In this document: one piece after another, positions 34,753 through 41,124 of the stretch
Layout of the letters: each line of letters begins with the position of its first letter
How positions within the stretch are numbered: position 1 is the first letter of the stretch
Assembly: GCA_934533135.1 (NCBI GenBank)
Contig: CAKTBG010000004.1
Coordinates: forward strand, 35,426 to 99,425
Length of the DNA stretch: 64,000 nucleotides
Origin: an uncultured Faecalibacterium sp.
GTDB taxonomy: Bacteria; Bacillota; Clostridia; Oscillospirales; Ruminococcaceae
Direction: 5' to 3'
Position numbers and translations under genes: made by a program
Notes under the pieces: model-generated
Told to the model about the DNA's origin: nothing
What the model saw: only the letters and a program-made list of their open reading frames with translations
Database searches by the model: none

Positions 34753-35587
34753 AACTCAGGCTCTGGATAAACTGAGAAAAGCTTTCGAGAGCCTGCCGGA
34801 TCTGGACAAAGGCGGCCACGTCGTCGTCGGACATCCGGGAGGTGGGAGCAAGAACAACGGTCTCGGCGGCGGTCAGCGTGCCGGTCAGCTCGACGTTCAC
34901 CTGATGCTCCGGAATGCGCAGCAGGACGTGGAGCGGCGTGCTGTCGGCAAACAGGCTCTTGAGGGGCAGGCCGACGGTCAACACCGGCGCGTCGGCGTCG
35001 GCGGCAGGAAACTGATAATAGGTATAGCCGTCCAGCGCGTTGTCCGGTGTGACCCTTTGCAGGGCGGACAACACCAGAGAAAAGCCCGCCATATCCTGCA
35101 TCTCGACGCTCTGCAATTCTACGCCCAGCACCTGCGCCAGCTGGGTCTGGGAGATGTAATTGCCGAGGTTCCACGCGGGCAGGACCAGCCCGGCCAGTGG
35201 ATAGGCGTCCACGATGCCGCTCCGGAGGACAGAGTAGAGCTGGCCTGCGTCGTAGAGCGTTTCGTCCGGGTCGATGTAGATCCGGGTGAAAGGTGCGGAG
35301 GAGCCTTTGGCCGACAGAGCCAGCTGGATCTTGCCGGGTGCATACTGGCCGGTGACGGTGCCCTCGGTGGCACCGACGGTGTTCAGGATGCCGTACAGCG
35401 CAGGGGTCTCGGCGGCGGTGGAAGTGACCCGGTAGGTGCAGCTGAATGCGCCGCCGCCCTGCAGGGCGTTCACCTTGCGGGACAGCAGCCCGTAGACCGT
35501 GCCGACCGCGACGGCGCAGATCAGAAGCAGGCAGACCACCACGGTGATGACCGCCCGGGAACGCTTTTTGGAAGAGGCAGAAGCCAT
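34751..35587 (-). CDS. Membrane-anchored extracytoplasmic protein, function unknown
   Basis: 278 aa starting MASASSKKRSRAVITVVVCL: basic head, one membrane helix (about 12-34), remainder outside. The outer part has beta-rich segments and repeated Leu/Ala stretches (VLRSGIVDAYPLAGLVLP, QLAQVLGVELQSVEMQDM), with one Cys after the membrane segment. AAGGAGGATCTTCTT precedes the ATG; the frame is open further upstream without a start that fits better. No family recognised. Confidence 0.7.
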   Translation of the reverse strand: MASASSKKRSRAVITVVVCLLLICAVAVGTVYGLLSRKVNALQGGGAFSCTYRVTSTAAETPALYGILNTVGATEGTVTGQYAPGKIQLALSAKGSSAPFTRIYIDPDETLYDAGQLYSVLRSGIVDAYPLAGLVLPAWNLGNYISQTQLAQVLGVELQSVEMQDMAGFSLVLSALQRVTPDNALDGYTYYQFPAADADAPVLTVGLPLKSLFADSTPLHVLLRIPEHQVNVELTGTLTAAETVVLAPTSRMSDDDVAAFVQIRQALESFSQFIQSLS

Positions 35588-35655
35588 AAGAAGATCCTCC
35601 TTGCATGTAGATGGGGATAGGGGAAACGGAAACACCAAAAAGAAAGGGGAAACGT

Positions 35656-36192
35656 ATGAAAATCGCAATTTTAGGCACCAGCGGAAGCGGAAAATCGACC
35701 CTTGCCAAACAGCTGGGGGAGCAGTACGGCGCGCCGGTGCTGCACCTCGATGCAGTCCATTTTCTGCCCGGGTGGGTCGAACGGACGCAGGAAGAGGAGA
35801 CCGCCCTTGTGCGCCGCTTTCTGGACGAGCACGACAGCTGGGTCATCGACGGCAATTACACCAAGACCTGCTATGAACGGCGGCTGGAAGAAGCCGACCA
35901 GATCATCGTTCTCTGGTTTGGCCGGTTCGTCTGCCTGCAGCGGGTGCTCGAACGCTGGTGGGAGAACCGCGGCCAAGTGCGGGATTCGTCCGCCGCTGGC
36001 TGCGAGGAAAAGATCGACCTCGCGTTTGTCCGCTGGGTGCTGTATGAGGGCCGCTCAAAACAGAAGTATCTGCGGATGAAAGCCATCGGGAAACAATATC
36101 CTGAAAAGTTTGTGATGATCGAGAACAACAGGGAGCTGAAGCAGTGGATCCTTGGCTCTCCCTTTGGGAGAGCTGTCTGCGAAGCAGACTGA
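35656..36192 (+). CDS. P-loop kinase-like protein (topology-modulation/FlaR-like), tail encoded by a repeat
   Basis: 178 aa. MKIAILGTSGSGKSTLAKQL with P-loop GTSGSGKST (7-15), then HLDAVHFLPGW and WVIDGNYTKTCYERRLEEAD, the pattern of small adenylate-kinase-like proteins annotated as DNA topology modulation protein FlaR. Substrate unknown. The last 13 residues ([13 protein letters not shown]) and the stop codon come from a family A repeat: its DNA reads GGCTCTCCCTTTGGGAGAGC and so on. The original C terminus was probably altered by repeat insertion. ATG at 35656 with AAAGGGGAAACGT upstream. Confidence 0.85.
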   Translation: MKIAILGTSGSGKSTLAKQLGEQYGAPVLHLDAVHFLPGWVERTQEEETALVRRFLDEHDSWVIDGNYTKTCYERRLEEADQIIVLWFGRFVCLQRVLERWWENRGQVRDSSAAGCEEKIDLAFVRWVLYEGRSKQKYLRMKAIGKQYPEKFVMIENNRELKQWILGSPFGRAVCEAD

Positions 36193-36210
36193 GAGGGTGA
36201 GCCCGGCAAA
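36152..36210. repeat. Family A right-type arm overlapping a coding end
   Basis: TTGGCTCTCCCTTTGGGAGAGCTGTCTGCGAAGCAGACTGAGAGGGTGAGC. The first 40 bases are the 3' end of the preceding reading frame. Confidence 0.85.
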
Positions 36211-36294
36211 GATCAAGCAAGATGCACAGCGATATGCAGTTTCTTTCATAGAAGCATGATATCGCGGTGTATTTTGTTATTTGTCAGCGTCCTT

Positions 36295-36350
36295 GCCCTC
36301 TCAGTCAAAACCTGACGGTTTTGACAGCTCCCCCAGAGTGGGAGCCAAGG
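36295..36350. repeat. Family A left-type arm
   Basis: CCCTCTCAGTCAAAACCTGACGGTTTTGACAGCTCCCCCAGAGTGGGAGCCAAGG, abutting the 3' end of the PuuD-like gene. Confidence 0.85.
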
Positions 36351-36352
36351 CG

Positions 36353-37045
36353 TTACCGGCACGCTTCCACAAAGCGATCAAAGATCGCCTGCTGGCGGGG
36401 GTCGGCGTCGCTGAGGCGTTCCGGATGCCACTGGACGCCGAGGCAAAACGCTGCCTCCGGCAGTTCCAGAGCCTCCACAAAGCCGTCCTCACTGAGAGCC
36501 GAGAGGGTCAGGCCGGGGGCGATCTTTTTGGCGGCCTGATGGTGCTGGCTGTTGACCAGCAGGGTCTTGGGGGCATCCTCTCCCAGCAGCTTTTCCAATA
36601 AGGTGCCGCGCCGGATGGTGACGGTGTGGACTTTGCACCAGTGGTCATTGTGGGGCACGCCGGACAGCGGCTTGATGTCCTGATAGAGCGTGCCGCCGAG
36701 GGCAACGTTCATCAGCTGGACGCCCCGGCAGATGCCGAGAACGGGCTTGTCGGCTTTGAGAAAGGCGTGGAACAGCTTCGGCTCGGCGGTATCCCGCAGA
36801 GGGTTCGGCACGCCGCAGGCCGGGTCGCGTGCTTCGCCATAATAAGAAGGCTCGATGTCGCCGCCGCCCGGCAGCAGAAGCCCCGGGTATTGCAGGGCTT
36901 CGGCCACAGCCTCGTCCGGATCGTCGAGGTCGATCCACCGGAACTGCGCCCCGGCGCGGGAGAGGCTGTCGATGTAACGAATTTGTGCCGGGGTCAACTC
37001 CGGCTCTTGGCTCATCCGCGGGATGGCGATGGTAATAGCAGACAT
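36353..37045 (-). CDS. Gamma-glutamyl-GABA hydrolase-like class I glutamine amidotransferase (peptidase C26)
   Basis: 230 aa. LLLPGGGDIEPSYYGE, nucleophile elbow VLGICRGVQLMN (Cys near 104), QHHQAAKKIAPGL, and VQWHPERL (His/Glu near 203). This set matches the PuuD/C26 group that hydrolyses gamma-glutamyl amides. GGAGG 7 nt before the ATG. Isolated, with no putrescine pathway genes next to it, so the true substrate is open. Confidence 0.9.
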   Translation of the reverse strand: MSAITIAIPRMSQEPELTPAQIRYIDSLSRAGAQFRWIDLDDPDEAVAEALQYPGLLLPGGGDIEPSYYGEARDPACGVPNPLRDTAEPKLFHAFLKADKPVLGICRGVQLMNVALGGTLYQDIKPLSGVPHNDHWCKVHTVTIRRGTLLEKLLGEDAPKTLLVNSQHHQAAKKIAPGLTLSALSEDGFVEALELPEAAFCLGVQWHPERLSDADPRQQAIFDRFVEACR

Positions 37046-37070
37046 TTGAAATCCTCCATATACGTTTCCG

Positions 37071-37272
37071 TACTGCCAAAGGCTCCCCTACTAGGGGAGC
37101 TGTCGAGCGACAGCGAGACTGAGAGGTTGTACGAAGCAAAGCCTCACATTGAGGCAGATGTTTTGGAATGCGAAACCGTAAACAGCATCGTATAGGGAGA
37201 GGGTGTCCTTCCGTCCAACCTCTCCGTCATCGCTTGCGCGATGCCACCTCTCCTAGTAGGAGAGGCTTTGAT
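37071..37272. repeat. Two family A arms flanking a short spacer
   Basis: CCAAAGGCTCCCCTACTAGGGGAGCTGTCGAGCGACAGCGAGACTGAGAGGTTG (37076-37130) and, inverted, CCAACCTCTCCGTCATCGCTTGCGCGATGCCACCTCTCCTAGTAGGAGAGGCTTTG (37215-37270). They enclose about 85 bases in which I see no gene. Confidence 0.8.
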
Positions 37273-37275
37273 AAA

Positions 37276-37308
37276 AACAAAAAGCCCGGAACCATCTGGT
37301 TCCGGGCT
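37276..37308 (-). terminator. Terminator of tRNA-Ser
   Basis: Minus strand AGCCCGGAACC-AGAT-GGTTCCGGGCT then TTTTTG: an 11-bp perfect stem 7 nt after the tRNA. Confidence 0.92.
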
Positions 37309-37314
37309 ACTTGG

Positions 37315-37403
37315 CGGAAAGATGGGGATTCGAACCCCAGAACGCTTTTGACACGTTACACGATTTCCAGTCGTGCGCCTTAGACCAACTCAGCCATCTT
37401 TCC
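37315..37403 (-). tRNA. tRNA-Ser(GGA)
   Basis: 89 nt, begins GGAAAGATGGCTGAGTTGG. Acceptor stem GGAAAGA/TCTTTCC, anticodon loop ACTGGAAAT with anticodon GGA, long variable arm typical of class II tRNA, T-arm TGGGGTTCGAATCCCCA, G discriminator. CC is encoded, full CCA is not evident. Own promoter and terminator. Confidence 0.97.
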
Positions 37404-37449
37404 ACATCTTCTGTTCAGCACAGTGGGCCGTAACCCTCGGTGCTCCACT

Positions 37450-37478
37450 ATAATACACGAACCCCCGGGTTTTGTCAA
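37450..37478 (-). promoter_or_regulatory. Promoter of tRNA-Ser
   Basis: Minus-strand TTGACA (37473-37478), 17 nt, TATTAT (37450-37455). Confidence 0.85.
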
Positions 37479-37677
37479 GGATTTTTTCAAAAAAATCTGT
37501 ATTTTCTCAAAAATGACGCAGGTGCGTTCCGACAAATGCACCCCCCTTTCTGCACTTCGGCAGAACGCTGCTGGAAACCCTTGACGACGGCGCGAAAGAA
37601 GACTATGATGAGGGCAGAGCGTATGCGGAAAGAGAGAAATTCCGCAGGATTGGGATCCCATAAGGAGGAAAATAAGG

Positions 37678-38697
37678 ATGAATTATACAGAAGTGTTGGA
37701 AAATGCACGGCAGTGCATCGGCAAATACTGCAAGGCCTGCCCGGTCTGCAACGGTGTAGCCTGCAAAAACCAGATCCCCGGCCCGGGTGCCAAGGGTGTG
37801 GGCGATACGGCCATCCGCAATTATAATAAGTGGGCGGAGATCCGGGTCAACATGGATACCCTCTGCGCCAACGGCACCCCCGATACCAGCGTGGAGCTGT
37901 TCGGCCAGAAATTTCAGTATCCGTTCTTTGCAGGCCCGGTGGGTGCGGTCAACCTCCACTACTCCGATGCTTACACCGACATGACCTACAATGATGTGCT
38001 GGTGAAAGCCTGCGCCGAGAACGGCATTGCGGCCTTCACCGGCGACGGCACCAACCCCGACGTGATGACCATGGCGACCAAGGCCATCGGTGCGGCGGGC
38101 GGCTGCGGCGTGCCCACCATCAAGCCGTGGAACATCGACACCATCCAGACCAAGATGGAGCAGGCCAAGGCCAGCGGCTGCTTTGCCGTGGCCATGGATG
38201 TGGACGCGGCCGGTCTGCCCTTCCTGAAGAACATGACTCCGCCGGCCGGCAGCAAGAGCGTGGGCGAGTTGAAAGAGATCGTCGCACTGGCAGGCCGCCC
38301 CTTCATCGTCAAGGGCGTGATGACCGTCAAGGGCGCGCTCAAGGCCAAGGAAGCGGGCGCGGCGGCCATCGTCGTCTCCAACCACGGCGGCCGTGTCCTC
38401 GACCAGTGCCCGGCCACCGCTGAGGTGCTGGCCGACATCGCCAAGGCTCTCAAGGGCAGCGGCGTGAAGGTCCTTGTGGACGGCGGCATCCGCTCCGGTG
38501 TGGACGTCTTCAAGGCGTTGGCACTGGGTGCGGACGGCGTGCTTATCTGCCGCCCCTTCGTCACGGCGGTCTACGGCGGCGGTGCCGAGGGCGTCAAGTG
38601 CTACATCGACAAGATCGCCGGGGAGCTGGCCGACACCATGCAGATGTGCGGTGCCCATTCGCTGGCCGAGATCACCGAGGATATGGTGAGGGTCTGA
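37678..38697 (+). CDS. FMN-dependent alpha-hydroxy-acid dehydrogenase/oxidase family, with N-terminal Cys cluster
   Basis: 339 aa TIM-barrel flavoenzyme. FAGPVGAVNLHY early, IVKGVMTVKGALKAKEAGAAAI with the FMN lysine, SNHGGRVLDQ near 233 with the catalytic His and Arg, VDGGIRSGVDVFKALALGAD and ICRPFV phosphate site. The family oxidises lactate, glycolate and similar acids. The first 30 residues carry five cysteines (13, 18, 21, 24, 29: CIGKYCKACPVCNGVACKN), unlike aerobic lactate oxidases, suggesting a metal or Fe-S site that may pass electrons to a partner. AAGGAGG sits 9 nt upstream of the ATG. Confidence 0.85.
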   Translation: MNYTEVLENARQCIGKYCKACPVCNGVACKNQIPGPGAKGVGDTAIRNYNKWAEIRVNMDTLCANGTPDTSVELFGQKFQYPFFAGPVGAVNLHYSDAYTDMTYNDVLVKACAENGIAAFTGDGTNPDVMTMATKAIGAAGGCGVPTIKPWNIDTIQTKMEQAKASGCFAVAMDVDAAGLPFLKNMTPPAGSKSVGELKEIVALAGRPFIVKGVMTVKGALKAKEAGAAAIVVSNHGGRVLDQCPATAEVLADIAKALKGSGVKVLVDGGIRSGVDVFKALALGADGVLICRPFVTAVYGGGAEGVKCYIDKIAGELADTMQMCGAHSLAEITEDMVRV

Positions 38698-38730
38698 GCA
38701 TCGCGTCCGCGATGACGGAGAGGGTAAGCC
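38698..38730. repeat. Family A half-arm
   Basis: GCATCGCGTCCGCGATGACGGAGAGGGTAAGCCCGG immediately after the FMN enzyme stop. Confidence 0.7.
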
Positions 38731-38748
38731 CGGCATCGTCTGAAAAGT

Positions 38749-38801
38749 AAACACCGCGATACGAGGGCTCTTTTGGAGCGGCAGCGTATCGCGGTGTTTT
38801 T
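38749..38801 (+). terminator. Strong hairpin terminator
   Basis: AACACCGCGATACG ... CGTATCGCGGTGTTTTTG: 14-bp perfect stem (38749-38762 with 38785-38798) followed by T run. The GCGATACG/CGTATCGC sequence also occurs in the inner part of the ~210-bp composite repeats. Confidence 0.85.
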
Positions 38802-38817
38802 GTTGTTTGTCAGCAGC

Positions 38818-38940
38818 CTTGCCCTCTCAGTCGCCTACGGCGACAGTCATCCTCCCTCTGTCGCTGACGCGACATCTCCCTCCGGCCGGAGGGAGTCTTT
38901 CAAAGGGAGAGCCAAGGACGGAGAGCCAAGGCAGGGAGGG
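38818..38940. repeat. Family A repeat with nested 55-bp insert
   Basis: CCCTCTCAGTCGCCTACGGCGACAG then CATCCTCCCTCTGTCGCTGACGCGAC ... CCTCCGGCCGGAGGGAGTCTTTC and a truncated closing arm. It abuts the rlu-type gene. Confidence 0.8.
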
Positions 38941-39891
38941 TCACTTCAGCGTTCCGTCAAGGATCTGCTGATAGTACCACGGTTTCGGGGCGTGGAAGGT
39001 CTTGCCGCTGAGGAACGCGAAATCGGGCTGGGTGAAGCGGGGGAGGGTCAGCTCCCATGCGCAGAGAGCCTGATACTTGAGCTTCAGCTCGCGGTTGGCG
39101 GCGTTGTTGCCGTACTTGCTGTCGCCGAGGATGGGGCAGCCGATGCTGGCCATGTGCGCCCGGATCTGGTGGGTACGGCCGGTGATGAGCCGGACCTTGA
39201 GCAGAGCCAGACGGCCGGAGACGGCGATGGTCTCGTACTGGGTCTCAACGTCCTTGGCACCGGGGAGCTTTTCCTCCACGATCTTCACAATGCCGCGGTC
39301 GGCATCCTTGAGCAGATAGCCGCCCAGCGTGGCGTCCGGCGGGGTGGGGCGGCCAAAGGTGACGCAGAGATAGGTCTTTTGGACATCCCGGTTCTTGATG
39401 GCTTCCAGAAAGAGCTGCTCGGCCTCAGGGGTCTTGGCAAGGATGACAAGGCCGCTGGTGCCGGTGTCCAGCCGGTGGCAGAGGGCGGGGGTGTAGAGGC
39501 TGTCCTCGCTGTATTCCCCCTGCTGGTTGAGGTAGAGCAGGGCGCGGTTGAGCAGGGTGTCGTCGTCCGGGCCGTCCACCGACAGGCCGGCGGGCTTGTT
39601 CACGACGAGAATCTGCGGGCAGTCGTAGACCACCTGCGCCGGGCCGCGGGCGTTCTTCCATGCGGGGCCGTCCACGTGTTTTCCGGCGTCTAGCACATCG
39701 TCCAGAATGAACAGCTTGATCTCATCGCCCGCCATGACGCGGGTGGACAGCGGCTGCTTTTTGCCGTTCAGCTTGATCTTGTTTTCGCGCAGGGCCTTGT
39801 TCAGGCGGCCCGGGTTCAGTGCGGGATACTGCTGCATCAGGTAGTTGTCCAGCCGGGTGGGGGCGAGACACTTTACTTTTAAAATTTTCAC
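38941..39891 (-). CDS. RluA-family 23S rRNA/tRNA pseudouridine synthase
   Basis: 316 aa. N-terminal S4 RNA-binding domain (RLDNYLMQQYPALNPGRLNK), then RluA core: LVVNKPAGLSVDGP, HRLDTGTSGLVILAKT with the catalytic Asp near 140, KTYLCVTFG, and LITGRTHQIRAHMASIGCPI. Most like RluC/RluD; the target uridine cannot be read from sequence. Starts at a GTG (MKILKVKCLA) with AGAGAGGAAT upstream; the family start fits this position. Confidence 0.93.
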   Translation of the reverse strand: MKILKVKCLAPTRLDNYLMQQYPALNPGRLNKALRENKIKLNGKKQPLSTRVMAGDEIKLFILDDVLDAGKHVDGPAWKNARGPAQVVYDCPQILVVNKPAGLSVDGPDDDTLLNRALLYLNQQGEYSEDSLYTPALCHRLDTGTSGLVILAKTPEAEQLFLEAIKNRDVQKTYLCVTFGRPTPPDATLGGYLLKDADRGIVKIVEEKLPGAKDVETQYETIAVSGRLALLKVRLITGRTHQIRAHMASIGCPILGDSKYGNNAANRELKLKYQALCAWELTLPRFTQPDFAFLSGKTFHAPKPWYYQQILDGTLK

Positions 39892-39950
39892 GGAATATTC
39901 CTCTCTATCTTAAGATCAGTTGCAATAGAATGGGTCTTTGATTCGTTTTT

Positions 39951-39979
39951 ATTGTAGCGGAAGAAATCTACCGCGTCAA
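39951..39979 (-). promoter_or_regulatory. Promoter of the rlu-type gene
   Basis: Minus-strand TTGACG (39974-39979), 17 nt, TACAAT (39951-39956). Confidence 0.8.
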
Positions 39980-39995
39980 GAAAGAAGGTATTTTT

Positions 39996-40715
39996 ATGAA
40001 CCTGAAATATAAGATTCTGGCTGTTCTGGCGGCGGCCGCCCTGCTGACGGCCTGCGGCGGAACCACCGCAGGCTCCCCGGCGGCATCCAGTACGGCATCG
40101 TCAGAAGCGGCTTCTTCGCGTGTGCCCGAAGAAGGAGTGGTGGAGCCGGTGAACATGCTGTGGCAGCTGGACAGCCTCGACGACCCGGAGACGACCACCA
40201 TTGTTTCGGCGGATATCGCTTCTGAGGTCAAGGACGGGAAGGTGACACTCCGGGTTTACAGTTATGACATCTACGACAAAGATGACGTGGATGGTCTGGC
40301 AGTGGGAGATAAGATTCGGTGCCACAAAGAGTACATGACCGGAAACCAATTGGCGGAAATCGAAGTGCAGAGCATCGAGAAAAACGACGAGCATCAAATC
40401 GTATCCATCAACGGCGGCATGGAAAATGAGAACGGCCTTGATTTGATGCAGATGGACGAAGATCGCTACCGGACGCTGACCTTTGACGATTATCCGGTCT
40501 ATTACAGTGTCGGGGAAAAGACCTGCCCGCTGGCGGAGGACGTTGTCCTGAAGGACAGCTCAGCCGACCCGCAGGCCGAAACAGTCGAGACGGCCGGTAC
40601 GGATGCAGTGGCGGCGGCTCTCAATGCGGAGCCGGATGGCTGGTACGTCTATAATACCACCGTTGTGGTGCAGGGCGGCAAGGTGCTGGAGGTGCGCCGC
40701 ATCTGGGTGCCGTAA
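39996..40715 (+). CDS. Lipoprotein, function unknown
   Basis: 239 aa. Signal peptide MNLKYKILAVLAAAALLTAC ends in lipobox LTAC (lipidated Cys20), then a Ser/Ala linker and a domain of about 190 residues with alternating beta strands (KVTLRVYSYDIYDKDDVDG, GDKIRCHKEYMTGNQLAEI, WYVYNTTVVVQGGKVLEV). Anchored on the outer face of the membrane. Domain not recognised. Divergent from the rlu-type gene. Confidence 0.85.
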   Translation: MNLKYKILAVLAAAALLTACGGTTAGSPAASSTASSEAASSRVPEEGVVEPVNMLWQLDSLDDPETTTIVSADIASEVKDGKVTLRVYSYDIYDKDDVDGLAVGDKIRCHKEYMTGNQLAEIEVQSIEKNDEHQIVSINGGMENENGLDLMQMDEDRYRTLTFDDYPVYYSVGEKTCPLAEDVVLKDSSADPQAETVETAGTDAVAAALNAEPDGWYVYNTTVVVQGGKVLEVRRIWVP

Positions 40716-40731
40716 AATTTGTGGAAAGCGG

Positions 40732-40759
40732 TTGACAAATGCCGCCTTCATGCTATAAT
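40732..40759 (+). promoter_or_regulatory. Promoter of the alaS T-box transcript
   Basis: TTGACA (40732-40737), 16 nt, TATAAT (40754-40759). Confidence 0.88.
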
Positions 40760-40765
40760 CTGAAC

Positions 40766-41060
40766 TGTACGCGGTGGAGTTTTGGCTCTGCTGCGCCCGA
40801 TTGCAATTATGGCATAAGGCAATGATGGGGCCAGAAAGTCGAGCCTCTGCCGCCCAGAGAGAACGCCCGCAGGCTGCAAGGTGTTCCGGCAGAATGGATT
40901 TTCGCGCCACCCCGGAGCTTCCGGCGAAAGAAACCGGACGCTGTGCGGCGTTAACGCACACAAAGCGGCAGAGGGATCCTCTGCAACTTGGGTGGTACCA
41001 CGGAGCTTTTCAAAACAGCCTTCGTCCCTTGATCGGGAGGAGGGCTGTTTTTATTTTTGT
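40766..41060 (+). ncRNA. T-box leader (Ala)
   Basis: About 290-nt leader between the promoter and alaS. It holds the T-box core AACTTGGGTGGTACCACGG (GGGTGGTACCACGG at 40990-41003) that pairs with the uncharged tRNA acceptor end. Stem III GGCAGAG-GATC-CTCTGC precedes it. Then a terminator AAAACAGCC ... GGCTGTTTTTATTTTT (41012-41057) competes with the antiterminator. Uncharged tRNA-Ala binding should permit alaS transcription. I did not fix the specifier codon. Confidence 0.92.
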
Positions 41061-41124
41061 CGGCCTGCCATAGAAAAATCTGCGTCCGGAGGAGGGCGCA
41101 CCATACACGAGGAGAGTAACAGTT

